29,102 bases of DNA from a virus. Positions 6,875 to 12,410 of this stretch are shown in pieces. The translations under genes were made by a program, and so were the position numbers. The notes beneath the pieces were generated by a model. The model was not told the DNA's origin, ran no database searches, and saw nothing but the letters and a program-made list of their open reading frames with translations. The stretch lies in IMG/VR virus record IMGVR_UViG_3300026097_000074, positions 1-29,102 of that record. One strand, given 5' to 3'. Position 1 is the first letter of the stretch; the number at the start of each line of letters is the position of its first letter.

Positions 6875-6951
6875 TGGTGCTCCTGGAGGGACTCGAACCC
6901 CCAACCTACCCGTTATGAGCGGGTAGCTCTAACCAATTGAGCTACAAGAGC
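6875..6951 (-). tRNA. tRNA (CAU), elongator Met or Ile2
   Basis: Full cloverleaf: acceptor GCTCTTG/CAGGAGC, D arm GCTC-AATTGGTTA-GAGC, anticodon arm ACCCG/CGGGT with loop CTCATAA, T loop TTCGAGT, A73 and encoded CCA. Sequence alone does not tell elongator Met from lysidine-type Ile. The D stem lacks the initiator pattern. Confidence 0.9.
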
Positions 6952-6963
6952 AGTTTATATACT

Positions 6964-6993
6964 ATAATAACAAAAAAATAGCAACTAAGTCAA
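6964..6993 (-). promoter_or_regulatory. sigma70-like promoter for the left tRNA(CAU)
   Basis: TTGACT (6993-6988), 18-base spacer, TATTAT (6969-6964). The expected start lies a few bases before the tRNA 5' end at 6951. Both boxes match consensus at five of six bases. Confidence 0.6.
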
Positions 6994-7038
6994 TAGATAT
7001 ATTACTTTACTATGCACTATTACACAAAGTAAATTAAA

Positions 7039-7194
7039 CTATGAAAGCTGAAGTAGTTCTTTACAGCTAAAGATTGTATAAATACACCTAATAGCAGGAA
7101 GATGCTTTTTATATTCTGTAGCTTGTACTTCAGAGTCAAAAGGGCCATATAAGTTACTATGGCCCCAAGTTTCTTCTTTTACGTACCAAAACAT
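7039..7194 (-). CDS. small hypothetical phage protein
   Basis: A 51-residue ORF beginning MFWYVKEETWGHSNLYGPFD and containing SEVQATEYKKHLPAIRC. The aromatic first strand followed by a helix resembles many tiny phage proteins, but I recognise no family. AAAAGGAGAACATT directly precedes the ATG, a strong ribosome-binding site. It lies between tRNA-His and the promoter at 6964-6993. Confidence 0.75.
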   Translation of the reverse strand: MFWYVKEETWGHSNLYGPFDSEVQATEYKKHLPAIRCIYTIFSCKELLQLS

Positions 7195-7210
7195 AATGTT
7201 CTCCTTTTAT

Positions 7211-7286
7211 TGGTCCCGACTTCTGGACTCGAACCAGACCTAAAAGATCCACAATCTTTCGTGCTAACCACTAACACTAAGTCGGA
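7211..7286 (-). tRNA. tRNA-His(GUG), without G-1, A73
   Basis: Acceptor TCCGACT/AGTCGGG, D arm GTGT/GCAC, anticodon arm AAAGA/TCTTT with loop TTGTGGA, T arm TCTGG/CCAGA. The base before position 1 is T and the discriminator is A, so the nearly universal G-1:C73 pair is absent. CCA is encoded. Confidence 0.9.
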
Positions 7287-7297
7287 AACTAATATTA

Positions 7298-7564
7298 CTA
7301 GTAACTACCATAGTTTAAAGATTTAAGAAGCTGAGCTGTTTGAGTTCGTTTTTTTACTTCTGCTCGGGGATAAAAGCAGTCTTTTAGTGTCCTATTGCTA
7401 CTTACTAGTTTATAACTATAACCTTCGTGCTTATGCGCCTCATGCCACTCTAGCGCTTCTTCTTTAGAAGCGTGCTTACTAGCTAAAACCCACCACTCTC
7501 GCTTTTCGTAGGGTATCTCATCAAATATGTCACTCATTTTATGAATTGAATACCTATAGAACAT
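7298..7564 (-). CDS. small hypothetical phage protein
   Basis: An 88-residue hydrophilic protein with a beta-alpha pattern: REWWVLASKHASKEEALEWHEAHKHEGYSYKLVSSNRT at about 22-59. No catalytic motif. CAGGATAAATT before the ATG at 7564 supports this start over the inner Met10, which lacks a binding site. Confidence 0.7.
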   Translation of the reverse strand: MFYRYSIHKMSDIFDEIPYEKREWWVLASKHASKEEALEWHEAHKHEGYSYKLVSSNRTLKDCFYPRAEVKKRTQTAQLLKSLNYGSY

Positions 7565-7587
7565 AATTTATCCTGTAGTAATAAATA

Positions 7588-7809
7588 TTAATGTTTATTG
7601 CACACAAAAGAGTACATCTCTTGAGCTTTTTTCATCATATCTTCAAAAGTATAAGGAGTAAAAGCTTTCGTATAGTCCTCAGACTTGATAGTACCGAGTT
7701 TTTTCATTTTTTCTGCATACTCAGTATTCATTTCAATCTGCTTATCCATGTACTCTTTAGCTAGTTCAAGCATATCAGAGCGAAGTTCAAAAGGGGTCTT
7801 ACTGCTCAT
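7588..7809 (-). CDS. conserved small helical phage protein
   Basis: A 73-residue, all-helical protein starting MSSKTPFELRSDMLELAKEY and ending MMKKAQEMYSFVCNKH. The TPFE.R.D.L..A and A.E.YSFV blocks recur in short proteins of marine T4-like phages, with no known function. AAGGAGATAAAAA precedes the ATG, and the ATGA overlap with the previous stop shows translational coupling. Confidence 0.75.
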   Translation of the reverse strand: MSSKTPFELRSDMLELAKEYMDKQIEMNTEYAEKMKKLGTIKSEDYTKAFTPYTFEDMMKKAQEMYSFVCNKH

Positions 7810-8000
7810 TTTTTATCTCCTTGTGTCATTTTATCAAAAGTATATTTCATCATGCCTTCAGAATTATCAAGTAGCATGGTTGCAAACTGAGTCTGAGCGT
7901 CTATGTATTTGTGAGCCATTGAGTTTAACTCTGAGTCTTGAATGACTCGGTTAGTCATGCTTTTTTTAGCACTTTGAAAGTAATTAATAAACATTTTCAT
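7806..8000 (-). CDS. small helical phage protein
   Basis: A 64-residue, glutamine- and methionine-rich helical protein (MKMFINYFQSAKKSMTNRVI...). The pattern of amphipathic helices is somewhat like short phasin-type proteins, a weak resemblance. AGGAGAACAAAT precedes the ATG. It overlaps the next gene by ATGA and seems to form a two-gene unit with it. Confidence 0.65.
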   Translation of the reverse strand: MKMFINYFQSAKKSMTNRVIQDSELNSMAHKYIDAQTQFATMLLDNSEGMMKYTFDKMTQGDKK

Positions 8001-8027
8001 ATTTGTTCTCCTGTGTTGTGTGTAGGT

Positions 8028-8050
8028 GAGGAGCTGACCGTTGACTCCTC
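8028..8050 (-). other. leader hairpin
   Basis: GAGGAG and CTCCTC form a 6-bp stem with an 11-base loop about 30 bases upstream of the ATG at 8000. No U-run follows. The GAGGAG arm mimics a ribosome-binding site but is not placed to act as one. Confidence 0.3.
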
Positions 8051-8092
8051 GCGAGACTATTTCTGGCGTCTAACCCACTTAATATTTATGAT

Positions 8093-8734
8093 TTATATTA
8101 TACTGTAACTGTTAATATGTTCATCGACCCAATGCGAGACATCTAATAGTTCAGCCATAAGATCTTCAGAGTTACACCATGGATCAGTGATTACAAGCTG
8201 GCCGTTTTTGCGCTGTAAAATATTATCAGTATGAAGATCAACTCTACGAACATTCCACTGATCATCGTAGTCATCATACTCGCACTCGTCATCTAAGTCA
8301 CTACGATCTCTAATTTTGTCCATAATCTGTAGCATATATCCTGGATGAGGTACAAGTTTTGGGAAATTTACAATAATATCTAACCACTGATTGCGATCTA
8401 TACTGCCTATAATATAGTCTCTAATAGCTGACTTTGCTTTAAAAACATCTCCTGACAGGTAAGAGCTTGCTACCAACCGTTCCATTATACACACATAGTA
8501 TGAGTCATTGTCCTGAATATTGAGAGAAAATATCTTAGGAACACACGGATTATCTTGATTTGGTTCGATAATCTCTTTATAGTAACAAAGCCAAGGATCA
8601 TTAAGGTTATTACCAATCTTAATGATGCGATCCATATGGGATAGCGATTCAAGAGCTGCTGCATAGCATCCAGAGCCAATAATAACGTTGCCACGCTTAG
8701 TCATAGATTTGATAATATTGAAAGCGGTTGCCAT
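8093..8734 (-). CDS. protein-kinase-fold protein (paralogue 1)
   Basis: A 213-residue protein with the landmarks of a minimal kinase fold: glycine loop IGSGCYAAAL (19-28), IIKIGN with the candidate ATP-binding Lys39, a catalytic loop of the form VDLHTDNILQ, and VITDP in the place of the DFG metal motif. The HTDN motif lacks the usual HRD Asp, but DLH can supply it, as in aminoglycoside-kinase-like folds. Substrate unknown. A shorter paralogue lies at 16918-17388; both begin MATAF.IIK. AGGAGATACAAA precedes the ATG. Confidence 0.7.
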   Translation of the reverse strand: MATAFNIIKSMTKRGNVIIGSGCYAAALESLSHMDRIIKIGNNLNDPWLCYYKEIIEPNQDNPCVPKIFSLNIQDNDSYYVCIMERLVASSYLSGDVFKAKSAIRDYIIGSIDRNQWLDIIVNFPKLVPHPGYMLQIMDKIRDRSDLDDECEYDDYDDQWNVRRVDLHTDNILQRKNGQLVITDPWCNSEDLMAELLDVSHWVDEHINSYSII

Positions 8735-8759
8735 TTTGTATCTCCTGTATTATATGTCT

Positions 8760-8788
8760 ATTATATAAGTAAATAAACTGTAAAACAA
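8760..8788 (-). promoter_or_regulatory. possible sigma70-like promoter for kinase paralogue 1
   Basis: Perfect -10 TATAAT (8765-8760) with TTGTTT (8788-8783) at 17 bases. It lies between the structured RNA at 8828-9002 and the ATG at 8734, so the kinase gene may be transcribed on its own. Confidence 0.4.
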
Positions 8789-8827
8789 GAAAAAACAAAA
8801 AGTCGAAGGTTAGGGATAGTATAAAAG

Positions 8828-9002
8828 AAACAAGACATAAACCGCCATGTAAACAACCAGCGAAAAAGAGTTTCGCCACCCCGAACAGTGCAGCAATAAC
8901 CTCTCGAGGTGAGATCACGATTAGCCTACCCACTGAACCTAGCGATTGTTTATAAAGGGCATGACACCCCGACAGACCTGTTCTCACACAGTTGTCTTGC
9001 TT
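8828..9002 (-). ncRNA. structured RNA candidate, 175 bases
   Basis: GAAGCAAGAC (9002-8993) pairs with GTCTTGTTTC (8837-8828) over 10 bp with one G-U, closing the whole element. Inside are GCGAAA-CTCTT-TTTCGC, GTGAGA with TCTCAC, and TAAACAA with TTGTTTA; the last two cross, implying a pseudoknot. Base composition is richer in G+C than flanking genes, as expected of RNA. An ORF running through it (8697-9005) starts with TTG without a binding site and is probably chance. It begins just after tRNA-Arg. Confidence 0.5.
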
Positions 9003-9007
9003 CAACT

Positions 9008-9083
9008 TGGAACTCCCGGCAGGACTCGAACCTGCAACACCTAGATTCGTAATCTAGTGCTCTTCCAGTTGAGCTACGGAAGT
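9008..9083 (-). tRNA. tRNA-Arg(ACG)
   Basis: Acceptor ACTTCCG/CGGGAGT, D arm GCTC/GAGC, anticodon arm CTAGA/TCTAG with loop TTACGAA, T arm GCAGG/CCTGC, encoded CCA. The discriminator is T, uncommon for Arg. Confidence 0.9.
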
Positions 9084-9086
9084 AAT

Positions 9087-9161
9087 TGGTAGCCCCACCG
9101 GGACTCGAACCCGGTTCTCCGCCTTGAAAGGGCAGCGATCTAACCCATAATCTATGGGGCC
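9087..9161 (-). tRNA. tRNA-Glu(UUC)
   Basis: Acceptor GGCCCCA/TGGGGCT (1:72 is G-U), anticodon arm CTGCC/GGCGG with loop CTTTCAA, T loop TTCGAGT, A73, encoded CCA. Only 3 bases separate it from tRNA-Arg. Confidence 0.92.
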
Positions 9162-9167
9162 ATTGTT

Positions 9168-9234
9168 TGGTAGTAGAAGATAGACTCGAACTATCCCTAA
9201 AGGCTTATGAGACCTTCGTACAGACCTCTTTACT
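9168..9234 (-). tRNA. tRNA(CAU)-like, D arm missing or degenerate
   Basis: T arm GATAG/CTATC with TTCGAGT, anticodon arm AAGGT/GCCTT with loop CTCATAA, A73 and CCA are intact. The best 5' strand AGTAAAG pairs with TTCTACT at six of seven positions (one G-U), but only 11 bases remain between acceptor and anticodon stem, so no normal D arm can form. Probably a decayed Met/Ile tRNA. Confidence 0.5.
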
Positions 9235-9277
9235 CATTAGCAAGTCAGTTGTAATTTCAAATGCTTTATCCATCGTT

Positions 9278-9796
9278 TTACCTTTCTTGCCATTGACCCA
9301 TAATACTTTGGGCCCTTTTCATATGCTTATACAGCAATCCATTTTCCGGATCGGTATGTATCCAACGTTTCTTACCCAAAATCAATTCAAACCCATAGTC
9401 GTTATCATCAAAAATGATATAGTCTTTAATGTCTTGGCCATAATCTTCAAGGTAATCACGTATCTCGTGGCTACGATTATAACGTGAAGGCTTATTCACC
9501 CATAGATTATCTGGGTCAGTTTTCCACATTTTTGCAAAAGTACCTCTGAATCCAGAATTGCCAAACGCTGCACGTACCCAGTGCGCTATATTGTTATCGT
9601 CATTACGTAGATAATTCTTCCAAGTTGATATCAGAACGAACTCAACTGCGTAACGATCATGTATACGATTCATAAAATCAACTGCGACTGGATCAAAACG
9701 ATGCCACATTTCATAGCTGGCATTGTGCGCATAGTGGACACGAGACGAGGTAAAAACACCGTCAATGTCTAAAAACACTAGATATTTACGTGTCAT
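9278..9796 (-). CDS. HAD-fold protein, Swiss Army Knife RNA-repair type
   Basis: A 172-residue HAD hydrolase-like protein. Motif I is LDIDGVF (9-15) with Asp10 and Asp12, motif II is the serine/threonine of VLISTWKNYL, and motif III/IV is DYIIFDDNDYGF near the C-terminus. It ends with HTDPENGLLYKH, typical of the HAD domain found in Swiss Army Knife RNA-repair proteins, where it is thought to remove terminal phosphates. Its position inside a tRNA cluster fits a role in RNA or tRNA end repair, by analogy with T4 Pnkp; this is inference. Generic 5' nucleotidase activity is the alternative. AAGGA precedes the ATG at about 10 bases. Confidence 0.75.
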   Translation of the reverse strand: MTRKYLVFLDIDGVFTSSRVHYAHNASYEMWHRFDPVAVDFMNRIHDRYAVEFVLISTWKNYLRNDDNNIAHWVRAAFGNSGFRGTFAKMWKTDPDNLWVNKPSRYNRSHEIRDYLEDYGQDIKDYIIFDDNDYGFELILGKKRWIHTDPENGLLYKHMKRAQSIMGQWQER

Positions 9797-9824
9797 CTCT
9801 CATTTCCTTCTTGTGTATACGATA

Positions 9825-9861
9825 CAGCACTAGCTGCTCTGCCAGACTGAGCTGCGTGTAC
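9825..9861 (-). pseudogene. tRNA remnant (acceptor and D arm only)
   Basis: 5' strand GTACACG, D arm GCTC-AGTCTGGCA-GAGC, then CGTATAC, which can still pair with the 5' strand at six of seven positions. Anticodon and T arms are gone. The acceptor is identical to that of tRNA-Cys at 10043-10126, suggesting a deletion after duplication or recombination. Confidence 0.6.
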
Positions 9862-9867
9862 ATTTTA

Positions 9868-9952
9868 TGGTGGGGAAGTGTGGTTACGCTCCACTCCCGG
9901 TCAAAGACGAGTTTTACAGACTCGCTGCGGAAACTATCCGCTTTACCTCCCC
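9868..9952 (-). tRNA. tRNA-Tyr(GUA), atypical T loop
   Basis: Acceptor GGGGAGG/CTTCCCC, anticodon arm CGAGT/ACTCG with loop CTGTAAA, long variable region as in bacterial Tyr, A73, CCA. The T loop is AGCGTAA instead of TTCGANT, and the best D-region stem GCGG/CCGC has no GG in its loop. Only four T-stem pairs form. Confidence 0.75.
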
Positions 9953-9957
9953 ATTAC

Positions 9958-10034
9958 TGGTTGTCCTAGAGTGACTCGAACACTCGACCTCAGAGTTATC
10001 AGCTCTGCGCTCTTGCCATCTGAGCTATAGGACA
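9958..10034 (-). tRNA. tRNA-Ile(GAU)
   Basis: Acceptor TGTCCTA/TAGGACA, D arm GCTC/GAGC, anticodon arm CAGAG/CTCTG with loop CTGATAA, T arm GAGTG/CACTC, A73, CCA encoded. Confidence 0.93.
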
Positions 10035-10042
10035 TTAATATT

Positions 10043-10126
10043 TGGAGTACACGGCGTGAATCGAACACGCTACCTTTCGGTACCTCTGATTTGCAGTCAG
10101 GTGCCTTTCCATCCGGCCCCGTGTAC
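10043..10126 (-). tRNA. tRNA-Cys(GCA) with long variable arm
   Basis: Acceptor GTACACG/CGTGTAC, D arm GCC/GGC, anticodon loop CTGCAAA, T arm GCGTG/CACGC with TTCGATT, U73 (the Cys identity base), CCA. The variable region folds as TACC-GAAA-GGTA, a class II-like arm unusual for Cys. Position 8 is G instead of T. Confidence 0.85.
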
Positions 10127-10127
10127 A

Positions 10128-10331
10128 TTATTTCATTCTGTTCAAATTAGCTTCAAGAACCGAAGTGATTTGTTTAACAGTAGAATCAGACGCTCTGTCA
10201 ACGATTTCTGAACCAGTGCGAAGTCTATATGATTCTACTGTTGTCATAGCAGCCTTAAATCCATCAAGATATGCTTCTTTAGCAAGTCGTTGATCTTCAC
10301 AACGCAATGCTTCAAATTCTTGTTTATTCAT
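10128..10331 (-). CDS. small helical protein, unknown function
   Basis: A 67-residue protein beginning MNKQEFEALRCEDQRLAKEA, predicted almost entirely helical. No family recognised. The ATG at 10331 follows AGAGGTAAC at good spacing; a longer start at 10349 has no site. Its stop lies directly before the tRNA-Cys gene, so they probably share a transcript. Confidence 0.6.
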   Translation of the reverse strand: MNKQEFEALRCEDQRLAKEAYLDGFKAAMTTVESYRLRTGSEIVDRASDSTVKQITSVLEANLNRMK

Positions 10332-10355
10332 GTTACCTCTTTCCATCACTTAGAA

Positions 10356-10461
10356 GATACACTCAGACCTCTAGAAAGTCTATATGTTTGTGTCGCAAAC
10401 TAAGGAATTCAAACCCTCACAGAACAAACCTATTCCGCTACATGTCACCCTAGAGTGTATC
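10356..10461 (-). ncRNA. second permuted tRNA-like (Y RNA-like) candidate
   Basis: Outer helix GATACACTC (10461-10453) with GAGTGTATC (10364-10356), 9 perfect bp. Inside, in order: T arm-like hairpin with loop TTTGAAT, an acceptor-like hairpin GTTTG-CGACA-CAAAC, and a D arm-like hairpin AGAC/GTCT. T arm, closed acceptor, D arm is the order seen in the 4581-4705 element. The T loop deviates (T56, T61) and the D loop lacks a clear GG. A decayed tRNA is the alternative. Confidence 0.4.
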
Positions 10462-10471
10462 ATCAAAACTA

Positions 10472-10548
10472 TGGTGTGCCCTCAGAGATTCGAACTCTGG
10501 ACCTTCCGATTAAAAGTCGGACGCTCTAACCAGCTGAGCTAAGGGCGC
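10472..10548 (-). tRNA. tRNA-Lys(UUU)
   Basis: Acceptor GCGCCCT/AGGGCAC (2:71 mismatched C-A), D arm GCTC/GAGC, anticodon arm TCCGA/TCGGA with loop CTTTTAA, T arm CAGAG/CTCTG, A73, CCA encoded. Confidence 0.92.
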
Positions 10549-10579
10549 AAAAAAACCTCCTAAGCATATTGCTTGGAGG
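10549..10579 (-). terminator. rho-independent terminator touching the tRNA-Lys 5' end
   Basis: CCTCC/GGAGG and AAGCA/TGCTT pair around one bulged A with a 3-base loop, followed by seven T residues on the minus strand. The T-run ends at the first base of tRNA-Lys (10548). It should end transcripts of the gene at 10709-10990. Confidence 0.8.
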
Positions 10580-10708
10580 GTGTATTGGCTGATAAATATA
10601 AATACACTATCAGACATAACCCTCTAAAATGCCAAAGCAATACTTGCTGCACTTAGTGATGTTTTTAATAAAAATATACTTTGTTAATTTAGTCATTATT
10701 GCTTTTTT

Positions 10709-10990
10709 TTAAATTATATAGCCCTGAACATAGGCTGAGATTACACGATCTTGGGCTGTTTTAGCCATAATATTTTTTCGCCACTGGGTACGAGGCTGTT
10801 TAGTTACTTTACAAAAGCAAGCAAAGGCGCGACCTCGCTCATACCTTGATGAATCTGCACGATTCGATATTGCGTAGTCAAAATCACGACTCTTAAGCGC
10901 ATCTTCGTACCCTTGGCGAAAGTAAGGGCACCGGGCAATTTGATATTTAAAACGGTTAACAGAAACTTTTTGGTGTGTTAGGTTTTTCAT
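10709..10990 (-). CDS. hypothetical phage protein, YERGR-type
   Basis: A 93-residue basic protein. The centre, RQGYEDALKSRDFDYAIS...SRYERGRAFACFCK, resembles a short phage motif in which a helix is followed by RY.RGR.FA. Function unknown; the basic C-terminus (TQWRKNIMAKTAQDR) suggests nucleic-acid contact. CGGAGAGACGC precedes the ATG. Two T4-late-type octamers lie 13-30 bases upstream and a strong terminator downstream, so it is a one-gene unit. Confidence 0.7.
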   Translation of the reverse strand: MKNLTHQKVSVNRFKYQIARCPYFRQGYEDALKSRDFDYAISNRADSSRYERGRAFACFCKVTKQPRTQWRKNIMAKTAQDRVISAYVQGYII

Positions 10991-11002
10991 GCGTCTCTCC
11001 GT

Positions 11003-11020
11003 TATTTATAGTTATTTATA
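11003..11020 (-). promoter_or_regulatory. tandem T4-type late promoter octamers
   Basis: TATAAATAAC occurs twice in direct tandem (11020-11011 and 11010-11001), each containing the exact T4 late consensus TATAAATA. It lies just upstream of the gene starting at 10990. Two octamers 10 bases apart would give start sites one helical turn apart. Confidence 0.55.
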
Positions 11021-11052
11021 ACATTTAAAAACCAAGATAGCAAATAAAAAGT

Positions 11053-11144
11053 TGGCGGATGGACTGGGATTCGAACCCAGGGAAGAACTTTCACTCTTCA
11101 ACTCCTTAGCAGGGAGCCCCAATCGGCCGCTCTGGCACCCATCC
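11053..11144 (-). tRNA. tRNA-Ser(GCU)
   Basis: Class II tRNA: acceptor GGATGGG/TCCATCC, anticodon loop CTGCTAA, long variable arm (GAAGAGTG...TTCTTC), T arm CTGGG/CCCAG, G73 as usual for Ser, CCA encoded. Confidence 0.92.
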
Positions 11145-11169
11145 TATAATATTTTAACCTTACATAAAA

Positions 11170-11334
11170 GAATACACAGTCTCTTAGACCACATGGCTCA
11201 CGCCAAGGTTGTCGAACCACTTCAACATCTCAAGATTTAGAAGTCTTGCGCCTTATTTGTGACTGCAATCACTGGTTCTAGATTGTTCAAAACTATACTC
11301 TATTGCAGTAGAGCATACAGTTTCTAGTGTACTC
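11170..11334 (-). ncRNA. structured RNA candidate with T-arm-like element
   Basis: GAGTACAC (11334-11327) pairs with GTGTATTC (11177-11170), 8 bp with one G-U, enclosing about 165 bases. Inside are a long irregular hairpin (AAACTGTAT with GTATAGTTT), GTGA-TTGCAG-TCAC, CAAGA-CTTCTAAA-TCTTG, a T-arm-like loop TTCGACA, TGGC-GTGA-GCCA with a GNRA tetraloop, and GTCT-AAG-AGAC. No ORF of note. Function unknown. Confidence 0.4.
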
Positions 11335-11343
11335 ATTAATGAA

Positions 11344-11419
11344 TGGCTGGAGAACAGGGACTCGAACCCCGAATCTTCTGGACCAAAACCAGCTGCGTTA
11401 CCAATTACGCTATTCTCCA
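11344..11419 (-). tRNA. tRNA-Gln(UUG)
   Basis: Acceptor TGGAGAA/TTCTCCA with U1-A72 and G73, both typical of Gln. Anticodon loop TTTTGGT gives UUG; the 27:43 pair is missing. T loop TTCGAGT, CCA encoded. Confidence 0.9.
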
Positions 11420-11520
11420 ATAATGAGTGACCTAACAGACGATCTTAATGGGTATTGACTTTCCTTTTGTCTCAGGGTTTCTGGTTTGCCACTCTCTACT
11501 ACAAACCCTTTTTCGATTAT

Positions 11521-11596
11521 TGGTGCGAGATGAGAGACTCGAACTCCCGACCCCAGTCTTGTAAGGACCATGCTCTACCAACTGAGCTAATCTCGC
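11521..11596 (-). tRNA. tRNA-Val(UAC)
   Basis: Acceptor GCGAGAT/ATCTCGC, D arm GCTC/GAGC, anticodon loop CTTACAA, T arm GGGAG/CTCTC, A73, CCA. The spacer between it and tRNA-Gln (11420-11520) shows only a weak hairpin and no gene. Confidence 0.93.
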
Positions 11597-11603
11597 ATTG
11601 TAT

Positions 11604-11677
11604 TGGCGACCCTACGGGGGCTTGAACCCCGTTCTCCCGGTAGACAGCCGAGCGTAATACCCATATACCATAGGGCC
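11604..11677 (-). tRNA. tRNA-Asp(GUC)
   Basis: Acceptor GGCCCTA/TAGGGTC, D arm GTA/TAC, anticodon loop CTGTCTA, T loop TTCAAGC, G73 as expected for Asp, CCA encoded. Confidence 0.92.
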
Positions 11678-11686
11678 AATATTTAT

Positions 11687-12235
11687 TTATTTTGACTCTA
11701 ACACCCCTGACCAGTACAAATAATCAGTCCAGCTATAGTGCAGGTTAGATACGTCTAAACTAACTTGTTGTTTCTTCTTAGCCAACTGTCTTTGTGTAGG
11801 TGTACGTGGCTTCTTTATAGGGTGCATATCCTGCTTATTACTCTTTTTAGTATTACAAGGTACACAGCAAGATACAATATTATCAAACGAAGTTTCGCCT
11901 CCTTTAGACCTAGGAAGTACATGATCAAAAGTAAGTTCGTAGCTAGAAAACCGTTTAGTACAGTACTGACAAGTAAAATCATCTCTTAAGAATATATTGT
12001 AACGGTTAAAAACAACTCGCTCAGGACGTTTAATATACTGTTTAAGAGCTACTACAGAAGGCGGTGCGTACTCAAAGCTAGGAGAGCGAAAAGTAGCATC
12101 ATACTCCTCTAAAACAGTTATACGATCTTTTAAGAAGTTTCTAAGCGTGCGTTCGAATCCCCAAGTAGATAAAGGGAAAACGCTAATAGGAGTATAATCT
12201 GCATTTAAAACAAGGGCTCTATAAGTATGTGTCAT
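11687..12235 (-). CDS. HNH endonuclease
   Basis: A 182-residue HNH nuclease. The zinc knuckle Cys89/Cys92 (CQYC) and Cys124/Cys127 (CVPC) flank the catalytic LTFDHVLPRSKGG, with Asp104-His105, and Asn119 in the second half. The N-terminal 85 residues resemble the leader of free-standing bacterial and phage HNH proteins. It sits between tRNA-Asp and tRNA-Gly with no Shine-Dalgarno and almost no spacing, which suits a mobile, homing-type gene inserted in a tRNA array; the C-terminal basic tail (KKPRTPTQRQLAKKKQQ) could bind DNA. A DNA-processing role in packaging is possible but less likely here. Confidence 0.88.
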   Translation of the reverse strand: MTHTYRALVLNADYTPISVFPLSTWGFERTLRNFLKDRITVLEEYDATFRSPSFEYAPPSVVALKQYIKRPERVVFNRYNIFLRDDFTCQYCTKRFSSYELTFDHVLPRSKGGETSFDNIVSCCVPCNTKKSNKQDMHPIKKPRTPTQRQLAKKKQQVSLDVSNLHYSWTDYLYWSGVLESK

Positions 12236-12251
12236 ATTATCTATATATTTT

Positions 12252-12326
12252 TGGAGCGGAGAATGGGGTTCGAACCCACGACCACTTGCTTGGCAAGCAA
12301 GAGCTCTACCACTGAGCTACCTCCGC
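12252..12326 (-). tRNA. tRNA-Gly(GCC)
   Basis: Acceptor GCGGAGG/TCTCCGC, D arm GCTC/GAGC, anticodon arm CTTGC/GCAAG with loop TTGCCAA, T arm GTGGG/CCCAT, U73 typical of Gly, CCA encoded. Confidence 0.93.
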
Positions 12327-12333
12327 GTTATTA

Positions 12334-12408
12334 TGGTGGACCCTCGGGGAATCGAACCCCGACTTTTGCCGTGCAAAGGCAATGTGCTCCCGTTATCACT
12401 AAGGGCCC
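12334..12408 (-). tRNA. tRNA-Ala(UGC)
   Basis: Acceptor GGGCCCT/AGGGTCC contains the G3-U70 wobble that defines Ala. Anticodon loop TTTGCAC, T arm CGGGG/CCCCG, A73, CCA encoded. Confidence 0.93.
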
Positions 12409-12410
12409 AA

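Noticed and set aside
8697-9005. 102-codon ORF with membrane-like stretches
   Set aside because: It starts with TTG without a binding site, overlaps the kinase gene, and runs through an element closed by a 10-bp RNA helix; structured RNA explains the region better.
10610-10696. 28-codon ORF starting MTKLTKYIF
   Set aside because: No ribosome-binding site and AT-rich context; too weak to call.
11474-11509. tRNA or terminator in the Gln-Val spacer
   Set aside because: Only alternative 6-7-bp pairings (AGGGTTT/AAACCCT or GGTTTG/CAAACC); no T-loop and no U-run.
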